This document shows positions 55,606 through 63,585 of a stretch of DNA of 64,000 nt, in pieces. The notes beneath the pieces were generated by a model. It worked only from the letters and a program-made list of their open reading frames with translations. It made no database searches and was not told the origin of the DNA. Position 1 is the stretch's first letter, and each line of letters opens with the position of its first letter. The translations under genes and the position numbers were made by a program. Source of the stretch: Bradyrhizobium diazoefficiens (GTDB lineage: Bacteria; Pseudomonadota; Alphaproteobacteria; Rhizobiales; Xanthobacteraceae); contig NZ_JAFCJE010000001.1 of NCBI RefSeq assembly GCF_018131185.1, positions 186,001 to 250,000 of the forward strand, in the 5' to 3' direction.

Positions 55606-56376
55606 ATGCCCATTTGCATCACCCTGATCGGCGGCCCCACTGCGCTGATCGAGATCGATGGCTTCCGCCTCACCGATCCGACCTTCGATGCGCCCGGCGC
55701 CTATCAGCTGCCGCATGTGAAGCTGGAGAAGATCATCGGCCCCGCGTTGAGCTCCGATGCGATCGGTCCGGTGGATGCCGTGCTGCTCAGCCACGACCAG
55801 CATTCGGACAATCTCGACAATTCGGGGCGCGAATTCCTCAAGCATGCCAAACGCGTGCTGACCACCGAAGCCGGTGCCAAACGTCTCGGCGGTCATGCCG
55901 AGGGTCTTGCGCCCTGGGCCACCGCCCATATCAAGGACCGTGACGGCAATTCGCTGACCATCACCGCGACGCCGGCACGTCACGGCCCGGCAGGCATCGA
56001 ACCGCTGTCGGGCGACGTGATCGGCTTCGTGGTGTCCTCGAACCGCAAGGACACCAGCGCGGTCTATGTCAGCGGTGATACGACCTGGTTCGACGGCGTC
56101 GCCGAAGTCGCGCGCCGCTTCAAATGCGGCGTGGTGCTGCCCTTCGCCGGCGCTGCGCAGACGCGCGGGCCGTTCCATCTCACCATGGACACCAACGACA
56201 CCATCGAGACCGCGCGCGCCTTTCCCGATGCGATGATCGTGCCGGTGCACACCGAAGGCTGGGCGCATTTCCGCCAGAACAGCGAGGATCTGCGCAAGAC
56301 GTTCGACGCGCTCGGTTTCGGACCACGGCTGCGCCTGCTGGAGCCGGGCGTGCCGACGGTGGTCGAGGCGCCGTGA
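55606..56376 (+). CDS. MBL-fold metallo-hydrolase (UlaG-like)
   Basis: A 256-residue hydrolase of the metallo-beta-lactamase fold. LLSHDQHSDNLDN is an HxxHxDN-type metal motif, with further ligands in ATPARHGPAG, SGDTTWFDG and VPVHTEGW. The branch resembles UlaG-type lactonases and YcbL-like small hydrolases. It is in an operon with the DMT exporter gene. The substrate is unknown. Confidence 0.85.
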   Translation: MPICITLIGGPTALIEIDGFRLTDPTFDAPGAYQLPHVKLEKIIGPALSSDAIGPVDAVLLSHDQHSDNLDNSGREFLKHAKRVLTTEAGAKRLGGHAEGLAPWATAHIKDRDGNSLTITATPARHGPAGIEPLSGDVIGFVVSSNRKDTSAVYVSGDTTWFDGVAEVARRFKCGVVLPFAGAAQTRGPFHLTMDTNDTIETARAFPDAMIVPVHTEGWAHFRQNSEDLRKTFDALGFGPRLRLLEPGVPTVVEAP

Positions 56377-56381
56377 GGGTC

Positions 56382-56505
56382 GTCATTCCGGGGCGACGCG
56401 AAGCGTCGAGCCCGGAATCCATCGGGCCACCAACTCCGCGGATAAATGGATTCTCAGATGCGCAATTGCGCATCATAGCTCGCGCTGCGCGCGCCCCGGA
56501 ATGAC
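56382..56505. repeat. Intergenic palindromic repeat, family B, complete long copy
   Basis: GTCATTCCGGGGCGACGCG at the left and CGCGCCCCGGAATGAC at the right are inverted copies. GGAATCCATCGG and GATAAATGGATTC form an inner inverted pair, with CGCAATTGCG in the centre. It fills the gap between the MBL-fold gene and the TIGR02186-type gene, which converge here. Confidence 0.75.
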
Positions 56506-56509
56506 CGTC

Positions 56510-57280
56510 TCAATCCTTCCGAAATACGATCGACGCCATCCAGCCCGTCATCAGCGCCATTGCCGCGGTGACGAGGCCGTAGATCAGCCCGTTCTGCCTG
56601 GCGGTGGTAGCGACGAACTGCTCGAAGCCGACCTTGACGATCTCGAACGCGGTCTCGGTCTTGCCGATGAACGCGCCGTTCGCAAACAGCTTGATCTCCA
56701 CCTCATACGTTCCGATCGGCACCTCCGCCGGCAATGGAATGCCGGTGCGGAACAGCGTCGGCGTCAGGAACGTCACCGCGCTTCCATCCTCGCGGTAGAG
56801 CCCGCGCTGGGTGCGCAGGCGGATGAAGGCCGAGCGAAACGCATCGTTCGGCACCACGTCGGCAAAGTCGCCGCTGACCCGCTGCGTCAGCAGCACGTTG
56901 TTCAGCCCGATCTGCTGCCGTCGCGCGATCTCGGGCGAGGTGATCGCGTCGAAGGGGCGGTTGGCGAACAGTGCCAGATAGCTCGGTACCTGCAGGAACT
57001 GCCGGTAATCGGTGTTGATCCAGATCCCGAAGGTGCGCTCCTTGCGCCGCGTCACCATGTCGGCGCGCGGGCCCATCACGGTGACCACGAGATCATAAGC
57101 CGTGCGATCGGCGGGAGTCGTCGCGTCCTTCTCGACCGAGCCGAACAGCACCAGCTCCTCGCCGGAATAGTTCGGGGTCACCGTGACGCGGTGGTTGGAG
57201 ACCGACACGATCAGCCGCTCGGCGCGCGCGGCGCCGCAGGCCAGCAGAACGAGAAGAGCCGCCACGAGCGCGCGCGTCAT
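56510..57280 (-). CDS. TIGR02186 family membrane-anchored protein
   Basis: A 256-residue protein with a signal peptide (RALVAALLVLLACGAARA) and one C-terminal membrane segment (NGLIYGLVTAAMALMTGWMASIVF). Its largely beta periplasmic part between them matches the conserved alphaproteobacterial TIGR02186 family of unknown function. It starts four bases before the stop codon of the TSUP gene, so it is translationally coupled to that exporter. It may be an accessory subunit. Confidence 0.8.
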   Translation of the reverse strand: MTRALVAALLVLLACGAARAERLIVSVSNHRVTVTPNYSGEELVLFGSVEKDATTPADRTAYDLVVTVMGPRADMVTRRKERTFGIWINTDYRQFLQVPSYLALFANRPFDAITSPEIARRQQIGLNNVLLTQRVSGDFADVVPNDAFRSAFIRLRTQRGLYREDGSAVTFLTPTLFRTGIPLPAEVPIGTYEVEIKLFANGAFIGKTETAFEIVKVGFEQFVATTARQNGLIYGLVTAAMALMTGWMASIVFRKD

Positions 57281-58194
57281 CCGGTAACTCCGAGCTCACG
57301 GATGGTGAAGAGATCCACGGGGCGGATCACCAGCTCGATCGCGAAGCGGATTCCGACCGAGAGGATCAAGAGTCCCAGCAGCAGCCGCAGTTGCTCGCCG
57401 CGGATCTTCTGCCCGGCACGGACGCCGAACTGCGCGCCGGTGACGCCGCCGACCATCAGGATCAGCGCCAGCACGGCGTCGACGAGGTGGTTGGTCACCG
57501 CGTGCAGCATGGTCGCGAACAGCATCGTGACCAGCGTCAGGACCATCGAGGTCCCGATCACCGTCGAGGTCGGCACCCGCAAGAGATAGATCATGATCGG
57601 CACCAGGATGAAGCCGCCGCCGATGCCCATGATGGCGCCGATGAAGCCGATCATGACGCCGACGACCACGATGGGGATGACCGAGAGATAGATCTTCGAA
57701 CGCTTGAACCGCATCTTCAGCGGCAGGCCGTGGATCCAGTTGTGGGTGCGCCGCGGCGGCAGCGCGCCGCGCCGGGTCCGCATCAGGGCGCGCAGGCCTT
57801 CGGAGAACATCAGGCTTCCGACGGTGGTGAGCAACACCACGTAAGAGAGCGCGATCATCAGATCGAGCTGGCCGAGCGCGCGAAGCTGCGTGAAGGTCCA
57901 CACGCCGAGCGCTGTCCCGGTCACGCCGCCGCAGAGCAGAACGCTCGCCAGCGCCGGATCGATTGCCCGCCGCCGCCAATAGGACAGCGCGCCGGAAAAG
58001 GAGGAGGCCGCGATGTGGCTCGTGACGGAGGCGACCGCGACCGCCGGCGTGATGCCGATGAAGATCAGCAGCGGCGTCATCAGGAAGCCGCCGCCGATCC
58101 CGAACATGCCCGAGACGAAGCCGACCGCAGCGCCCATGGCGAGCACCAGGAAGACGTTGACCGGAAGATCGGCGATCGGAAGATAGAGCTGCAT
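57277..58194 (-). CDS. TSUP family (TauE/SafE) membrane transporter
   Basis: A 305-residue inner-membrane protein with about eight hydrophobic segments. Two TSUP-type repeats carry the glycine motif VGFVSGMFGIGGGFLMTPLL near residue 25 and FIGAIMGIGGGFILVPIMI near 180. TSUP proteins are thought to export sulfite, sulfoacetate or related anions. ATG 58194 (MQLYLPIADLP) is chosen; the frame extends to 58350 without support. It overlaps the TIGR02186-type gene by four bases. Confidence 0.9.
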   Translation of the reverse strand: MQLYLPIADLPVNVFLVLAMGAAVGFVSGMFGIGGGFLMTPLLIFIGITPAVAVASVTSHIAASSFSGALSYWRRRAIDPALASVLLCGGVTGTALGVWTFTQLRALGQLDLMIALSYVVLLTTVGSLMFSEGLRALMRTRRGALPPRRTHNWIHGLPLKMRFKRSKIYLSVIPIVVVGVMIGFIGAIMGIGGGFILVPIMIYLLRVPTSTVIGTSMVLTLVTMLFATMLHAVTNHLVDAVLALILMVGGVTGAQFGVRAGQKIRGEQLRLLLGLLILSVGIRFAIELVIRPVDLFTIRELGVTG

Positions 58195-58381
58195 GGGACC
58201 ACGCGCCGGCGAGACGGATCGACGATCGCGGAACGCCCGCGGGACGATCGGACCGATTGCCGCGCCCCTCAATAGCGGAATTTGCGGCTGGGAGGGACCG
58301 CGAATTTCGGGCGTGGTGAATGTGTTATGTGAGATCAGGTGGTTGCTCACCGCGCGCCGCGGCTTCCACCACCTCCTCCAC

Positions 58382-58498
58382 TGTCATGCCCCGGCTTGAC
58401 CGGGGCATCCAGTACGCCGCCCCCGTTGTTGTGAGAGCGAGCTTCTTAACGTCGGCCTCTGGAATACTAGGTCGCCCGGTCAAGCCGGGCGACGACAG
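58382..58498. repeat. Intergenic palindromic repeat, family A, complete copy
   Basis: TGTCATGCCCCGGCTTGACC at the left and GGTCAAGCCGGGCGACGACA at the right are inverted copies, the same element as 21708-21813. CATCCAGTACG and TGGAATACTAGG lie inside the arms. It ends 23 bp past the stop codon side of the PodJ-like gene. Confidence 0.8.
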
Positions 58499-58521
58499 GA
58501 GGAGAGAGCGCAGTAAGTCGC

Positions 58522-61500
58522 TTAATGCGCCGCCGAGGCGGAGCGCTTGGTCGCCACAGCCTTCGCGGCCGGCTTCGTGCTCGCCTGCGGCGCGCTGTCC
58601 CAGCCGCCGTTCGGGGCCGGAACGTTGACGGCATCATCCGGCTGCGGCTCGGCGCTGAAGGTCTGGATCGCGAGCTTGGCGGCGGCGAGCGATTGCGGGT
58701 CGAGGCGCTTGGCGACGTCGTCGCGCTTGCCGGACGCATCCCCATCGCCCTGCGCGGCGGCCAGGCTGAACCATTTGTAGGATTCGGCGAGGTTCTGCTC
58801 GACGCCGATGCCGCGGGCATAGAGGATGCCGAGATTGAACTGGCTGTCGGCGACACCGCGATCGGCCGCTTTCCGGAACCACTGCGCCGCGCTCTTGTAG
58901 TTGGCGCCGCGTCCGCCGCCGTCGGCGTCGAGCACGGCGAGATTGTGCATCGCCTTGGCGTTGCCGCGCTCGGCGGCCTGGGTGTAGTAGCGGCGGGCGA
59001 TGTCGGCGTCCTTCTTCACCCCCAAGCCCTTTTCGTAGAGCGTGCCGAGGCGGAAGGTGGCGGGCACGACGCCGGCCTGCGCCGCGCGGTCGTACCACTT
59101 GGCGGCTTCGTCGTAATTCGTCGCAACGCCCTTGCCCTCGGCAAAGCGCACGCCGATCTCGTAGGCCGCGGTCGCATCGCCCTTCATCGCGGCGGTGCGC
59201 AGGCCCGGGCCGCCGATGCCGTCAGGCAGCTTTTCGCTCGGCGGCACCTGGATATGACTGAGCTTGGCGCGGCTCGTGCCCGACAGCGCACCGGTGACGT
59301 CGCTGTTGGTCGCAGGTGCGGGCGGTGTCGTGGCTGGCGCCGTTGGAATCTCGACCGAGGCCGAGTTGGCGGCTGGGGCCGGTGCGGCATTGTTCTGGGA
59401 TTGCCGTCCGATCGGTGTCGGCGACGTCATCGACGGCGTGACCTGCTCGGGCGTGGCGGGCTTGTTCTCGATTGCCGGCGGCGGCGGGGCCGGCGGAGCG
59501 GGCTGGCTCGAGGTGTTGTCCATGGCCTGAGGTGCCGGCGTCGGGCTGCCCTCCAGGAGATTCATCGCCATCTTGAAAGTGCCGAGCACGATCACCACCA
59601 CGCTCGCTCCGACCAGCAGCGAGCGGATCTTCGAGGTGATGGTCGAGCCGCCGTCCTTGTCCTTGGCGCGATCTGCGCCGGCCTTCGCGCCACCCTTGGC
59701 ACCGCGCGCCGGCTTTTCCGGCTGCGCTGCGGCGGCCTGGGCGGCGCGGCGGGCGGCCGCGATGAAGCTCGACGACGAGACCGGCTCTTTCGCAGCAGCG
59801 GGGATGCCGCTGATCGCGCTCTCGGAGGCGGCGATGCGTTCCGACGGCGATGCGACGCGTCCGCCCGGCCGTGTGCCCGGCTCGAGCGGATGATCCGGCG
59901 GCAATTCCGGGGCGAGCGCGGCGCGCGCGGGCGCCGTGTGCGGCTCCAGGATTTCGCTGATCGCGCGCGGCGGCAAGGGTGGTGCGACTTGCGACGCCAT
60001 CGGCGCGGGCACCGGCGGCGGGGCAGGGGCCGCGGCATGGAATTCACGCGGCGCCGCGGCGAAGGCGCCTTGTGCCTGTTGCTGCGCGGCGGGATTCGGA
60101 AGCTCGGGCTTGGGATCGTATTTCGGCTGCTGCGCTTGCGGCCGCGGCTCGCGCGCGACAGGCGCGGCCTCCATGGCAGGGGCAATGGGAGCGGCCATCG
60201 CCATGGGCATGGGCTGCGGCGCAGGGGCCGGCGGCGCGGTCCGCACCGCGCGCAGATCGCCCTCGATCATCGAGAGGCGATCGACGACATGGCCGAGCGC
60301 GCTATGGACGGCGTCGAGCGAGTCCTGGGTGCTGCGGTTGGTCTCGGCCTGGTTGAAGCGGATGTCGGACAGCTCGCGCTTGACGAGATCCACCATGCCG
60401 GAATCGGCAGGCGGCACGGAGCTGCGGCTTTCCGCCAGCGCAGAGTAAGTTGCCTGCTGCCGCTCCAGGTGCCGCAAGATGTCGTGCAGCCCGTCCTCGA
60501 CGCGGCTCAAATTGCCGTTGCGCGGGTCGGAGGCGGCTTCGATCCGCTCCAGCAGATACGAGACGCGCTGTTCGAGATGCGCGAAGGTCGAGGCCGAATC
60601 GTTGCCGACCTGCATGCGGTCGAAACGGTCCGACAGAGCGCGGATCGCAGATTCGAGATGTTCGGTGCTTTCGGACGGCTGGGGCCGCTCGCGCGTTTCC
60701 AGCGCCGCGGTGAGCGCGGCGATGCGCTGCTCGAGCACCGTGAAGCTGTCGCCCTGGCCGGAGGCGCGGGTGACCTGGTCGACCTTGGACGACAGCAGCT
60801 GCACGTCTTCTGACAGGCGGGCCAGCGCTTCGTTGGACGCGACGTTGGAGACGATGCCGCGCAGCGCCGCGATCGCGCTTTCGAGCTGATGCACCGTCGA
60901 GGGATCGTCATTGGCGCGCAGGATCAGATCGAGCTTGGCGCCGAGATTGCGGATCGCCTCGTCATAGCCGGTGAGCTGCTCCGCCGGCGTCAGCGTGCGC
61001 AGCACCTGCTTGATGTCGGACAGCGCGTGCTCGATGCCCGACAGGACCTGGCCGTCGGTGCCGCTCGAACGCGTCTCGTCGATCCGCCGATGCAGCGAGC
61101 GGATCTCGTTCTCGATCGATTCGATCGCGCGCCGCGGCATCGCCTCGGTGATGGCGGTGCGGATTTCGGCAAGCTCGCTGCGGAAGGCGTTGATCGCCTG
61201 CTCGGTATTGTCGGGGCGCTGCAGCGACTCGATCTGGCTCGTGATCTTGAGCAGATGACGCTCGAGCGACGAGAAATCCGGCCCCTGCGGTGGCGGCGGA
61301 GCATAGGCAGGCGCGGGTGGCGCCGCCATTGGCGTCATGGGGGGCGCGAAGGCAGCCGCATGGGGCGCAATGGGGGGCGCGGCACGCGGCGGCATCTGCC
61401 TGGGCGTAAAGCCGTCGAGCTCGCTCTGCCGTGCGGTGATCTCGGCGACGGCGACGTCGAACGAAGCCGGGCTCAGGGGAGGGGAGTTGCGATAGACCTG

Positions 61501-62013
61501 CGCTGCCGCGCGCTCGACCGCGTCGGTCTGTCGCTGGCGCGTCTCGACGGGCGACGGCGCAGGTGAAGATGAAGGTGCCGGCCGCGGCGCCGGAGGCTGC
61601 TGCGGCTTGGAAATTTGCGACAGCCGCGCGTCGAGTCGCGAGATCGCATCGTTGAGCTGGCGCGCGACGCCCTGCTCGCGTGAGACGTCTTGCCGTGAAG
61701 GGTCTTGTCGCGAAGCGTCCTGTCTTGAAGCGTCCTGGCGCTGCGCGGGCTTGGAGATGCGTTCGATCTGCTGGGTGATCGCGTCGAGCCGCTGGTGGAT
61801 GTCGGCGACTTCGCGGCTTTCCTGACTCGGTGCTTGCGGCATGTGGTGCGGACGCTGGTCATAAGGTCCGCGAAAATCTGGCGGGGCGGTCTCGCCGAGC
61901 GTGGAATTCAGCCAATCGTTGAGTGACATGCCGGCTCTGCGCGCAGCAGCTTCGGCCCGCTCCCGGACGGATGGGTCGATGCCGTCAACACTCCACGATA
62001 CGCGCGAATTCAT
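58522..62013 (-). CDS. PodJ-like polar localisation factor with coiled coils and Sel1 repeats
   Basis: A 1163-residue protein. The N-terminus (MNSRVSWSVDGIDPSVRERAEAAARRAGMSLNDWLN) is an Arc/DNA-binding-like helix found in PodJ proteins. A very long helical region follows to about residue 640, with many SxLExR and RxDxLDxx heptads. Prolines dominate residues 650-780, and a single membrane segment (SLLVGASVVVIVLGTFKMAM) lies near residue 840. The C-terminal periplasmic part contains Sel1 repeats (GDATAAYEIGVRFAEGKGVATNYDEAAKWY and similar). In Caulobacter PodJ localises polar organelles. A (RQDxS)4 tandem repeat lies near residue 92. Confidence 0.88.
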   Translation of the reverse strand: MNSRVSWSVDGIDPSVRERAEAAARRAGMSLNDWLNSTLGETAPPDFRGPYDQRPHHMPQAPSQESREVADIHQRLDAITQQIERISKPAQRQDASRQDASRQDPSRQDVSREQGVARQLNDAISRLDARLSQISKPQQPPAPRPAPSSSPAPSPVETRQRQTDAVERAAAQVYRNSPPLSPASFDVAVAEITARQSELDGFTPRQMPPRAAPPIAPHAAAFAPPMTPMAAPPAPAYAPPPPQGPDFSSLERHLLKITSQIESLQRPDNTEQAINAFRSELAEIRTAITEAMPRRAIESIENEIRSLHRRIDETRSSGTDGQVLSGIEHALSDIKQVLRTLTPAEQLTGYDEAIRNLGAKLDLILRANDDPSTVHQLESAIAALRGIVSNVASNEALARLSEDVQLLSSKVDQVTRASGQGDSFTVLEQRIAALTAALETRERPQPSESTEHLESAIRALSDRFDRMQVGNDSASTFAHLEQRVSYLLERIEAASDPRNGNLSRVEDGLHDILRHLERQQATYSALAESRSSVPPADSGMVDLVKRELSDIRFNQAETNRSTQDSLDAVHSALGHVVDRLSMIEGDLRAVRTAPPAPAPQPMPMAMAAPIAPAMEAAPVAREPRPQAQQPKYDPKPELPNPAAQQQAQGAFAAAPREFHAAAPAPPPVPAPMASQVAPPLPPRAISEILEPHTAPARAALAPELPPDHPLEPGTRPGGRVASPSERIAASESAISGIPAAAKEPVSSSSFIAAARRAAQAAAAQPEKPARGAKGGAKAGADRAKDKDGGSTITSKIRSLLVGASVVVIVLGTFKMAMNLLEGSPTPAPQAMDNTSSQPAPPAPPPPAIENKPATPEQVTPSMTSPTPIGRQSQNNAAPAPAANSASVEIPTAPATTPPAPATNSDVTGALSGTSRAKLSHIQVPPSEKLPDGIGGPGLRTAAMKGDATAAYEIGVRFAEGKGVATNYDEAAKWYDRAAQAGVVPATFRLGTLYEKGLGVKKDADIARRYYTQAAERGNAKAMHNLAVLDADGGGRGANYKSAAQWFRKAADRGVADSQFNLGILYARGIGVEQNLAESYKWFSLAAAQGDGDASGKRDDVAKRLDPQSLAAAKLAIQTFSAEPQPDDAVNVPAPNGGWDSAPQASTKPAAKAVATKRSASAAH
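61684..61743 (-). repeat. Tandem 15-bp repeat inside the PodJ-like gene
   Basis: Four successive 15-bp units (starting at 61684, 61699, 61714 and 61729) encode RQD-A/P/V-S. The units are similar but not identical. Such short in-frame repeats can change copy number by slippage. Confidence 0.7.
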
Positions 62014-62228
62014 GACTCTGTCCGGTTCCGACTCCGGCGCCCACCCGACGCCTCCAGCCTTCCCACGCGTGCCAGTTGCAAACACAACCGAATTTGGCGC
62101 GGGTCGTCTGCCTCGAAAACCGACTTTTGTCCGTTACGGTAAATAACGGGTTAAGGAATGCGGCACCGCTGTCTTAAAGTTGGGCGGGGGAACCCGCGAT
62201 GGATCGGCGATTTCGCCATCTCTACCGC

Positions 62229-62332
62229 TGTCATGCCCCGGCTTGACCGGGGCATCCAGTACGTCGCGCCTTCTCGATTCTAGCCATGCCGTCTCTGGAA
62301 TACTGGATGGCCCGCCTTCGCTGCGATGGCAG
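62229..62332. repeat. Intergenic palindromic repeat, family A, right arm decayed
   Basis: The left arm TGTCATGCCCCGGCTTGACC is identical to that of the copy at 58382. The right half keeps TGGAATACTGGATGGCCCG but its end is diverged, so the outer stem no longer pairs well. It lies in the 358-bp gap upstream of the PodJ-like gene and downstream of the PadR gene; nothing else was seen in that gap. Confidence 0.75.
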
Positions 62333-62371
62333 TGAGGCGGCGGAGAGAGGCTCGCGCAACGTTGGCGCCCT

Positions 62372-62959
62372 TCAGCCCTTCTCGCGCTTGCTGTCCTCCA
62401 GCGGCACCACAGTCCCCTTGCCGCTCATTGCCGACAGCGCGGCGAGCGTCTCCTCGCAGAAGTCGGCCACCATCTGCTCGTGGCGGGCGCCCAGGCGGAG
62501 CAGCAGCAGGTTGCCGAGGTCGAGCCTTCCCTCGGCGGTGCCGTCCGGAAAGCGCTTCTTCAGGATGCGCTCGTAATTGGCGTGGCGGTCGCGATGGTGC
62601 TCCAGGCGCGCCATCAGGTCGGTGCGCAACGGCTCGATGTCGATGCTGTCGAGGGCATGGAGGCGGACCAGCAGGTCGTCCTTGGTCGAGGCTGGCGTGC
62701 TTGGTCGCGCGGCCCAGTGCCGCAGCGCTGTTCGCCCTTCCGGAGTAAGCGTATAAACCAGCTTGTTGGGCTTACCCGTCTGCACGACTTCGCGGCCCTG
62801 GATGTGGCCGCGGTCGCGCAGCTTGGAGAGCTCGCGGTAAATCTGCTGATGGTCGGCCTTCCAGAAGAAGCCGATCGAGGAATCGAATGTTTTGGCGAGC
62901 TCGTAGCCCGTCATCGGACGTTCCGTCAGGCATGCGAGGATCGCGTCGCCCAGGGCCAT
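62372..62959 (-). CDS. PadR family transcriptional repressor
   Basis: A 195-residue regulator. The PadR winged helix occupies residues 5-85 (ALGDAILACLTERPMTGYELAKTF and YRELSKLRDRGHIQGREVVQTGKPNKLVYTLTPEGRTAL), and the C-terminal Vir_C/PadR_C helices follow. ATG 62959 has GGAGG six bases upstream; the open frame reaches 63538 but that part is antisense to the SnoaL-like gene. It is divergent from the SnoaL-like and acyl-CoA dehydrogenase genes, and a tandem inverted-repeat operator lies between them. Confidence 0.92.
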   Translation of the reverse strand: MALGDAILACLTERPMTGYELAKTFDSSIGFFWKADHQQIYRELSKLRDRGHIQGREVVQTGKPNKLVYTLTPEGRTALRHWAARPSTPASTKDDLLVRLHALDSIDIEPLRTDLMARLEHHRDRHANYERILKKRFPDGTAEGRLDLGNLLLLRLGARHEQMVADFCEETLAALSAMSGKGTVVPLEDSKREKG

Positions 62960-63002
62960 ACCCGGCCTCCTTGTTTCAACCTCGACCATCATGCTTGACT
63001 TT

Positions 63003-63034
63003 ATGCGTATTGGCGCATATGCGTCAATGTGCAT
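63003..63034. promoter_or_regulatory. Predicted PadR operator: two abutting 16-bp inverted repeats
   Basis: ATGCG-N6-CGCAT at 63003-63018 is followed at once by ATGCG-N6-TGCAT at 63019-63034. The spacing fits two side-by-side dimer sites 16 bp apart. The site lies 44 bases upstream of the PadR gene start, where a repressor could block both its own promoter and the divergent one. Confidence 0.7.
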
Positions 63035-63097
63035 ATAGGGATACATCGGGCCGGACGAAAGATTCGACCCGAAAAGTCCAGCGAAATCAATTGCCTC

Positions 63098-63120
63098 GCT
63101 ACTGTGCATGGGGTTGTTTT
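63098..63120. other. Conserved 23-bp intergenic motif, copy 2
   Basis: Identical over 23 bases to 34216-34238. It lies 38 bases upstream of the SnoaL-like gene start, so this copy would be in the 5' leader of that transcript. It is followed by CGCGTTTTTTGTC. Confidence 0.6.
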
Positions 63121-63157
63121 CGCGTTTTTTGTCCAGGCCTTTAGGGAGGCACCGAGA

Positions 63158-63544
63158 ATGACCGGCCTCGATTCCTGGTACGCCTACATGAAGTCTCACG
63201 ACCGCGCCGCGCTCTGGGACCTCCTGCATCCCGACGCCGTGTTCGAAAGCCCCGTCGTGCATTCGCCGCAGCGCGGGCGCGACATCACCTTCAAATACCT
63301 TTCCAGCGCCGAGAAGGTGCTCGGCGGCCCCGGCTTCACCTATGTCGGTGAATGGCGCAGCGACAATGGCGCCGTGCTCGAATTCAAGAATGTCATCGAC
63401 GGCATCGAGATCAACGGCGTCGATATCATCAGTTTCGATGCCGAGGGACGCATCACCCATTTCAAGGTGATGGTGCGTCCGCTCAAGGCGATCAACATGC
63501 TGCACCGCCTGATGGCCGAGCAGCTTGCCGCCGCCCAATCATAA
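63158..63544 (+). CDS. SnoaL-like (nuclear transport factor 2 fold) protein
   Basis: A 128-residue protein of the NTF2/SnoaL-like fold (WYAYMKSHDRAALWDLLHPDAVFESPVVHSPQRGRD and a terminal helix). Such proteins can be isomerases, hydrolases or accessory factors; catalytic residues are not diagnostic here. ATG 63158 has GGAGG nine bases upstream. It leads an operon with an acyl-CoA dehydrogenase and is divergent from a PadR repressor. A role in acyl-CoA metabolism is likely from context only. Confidence 0.85.
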   Translation: MTGLDSWYAYMKSHDRAALWDLLHPDAVFESPVVHSPQRGRDITFKYLSSAEKVLGGPGFTYVGEWRSDNGAVLEFKNVIDGIEINGVDIISFDAEGRITHFKVMVRPLKAINMLHRLMAEQLAAAQS

Positions 63545-63585
63545 GCCCAACATCATCCCTTCAAGCCCCATGCCGGGAGACCACC

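Noticed and set aside
58525..60813. A 762-residue open frame on the plus strand
   Set aside because: It is antisense to the PodJ-like gene, arginine-rich and without any recognised motif.
62960..63538. Upstream extension of the PadR frame to 388 residues
   Set aside because: It crosses the operator and runs antisense to the SnoaL-like gene; a strong ribosome binding site marks the start at 62959.
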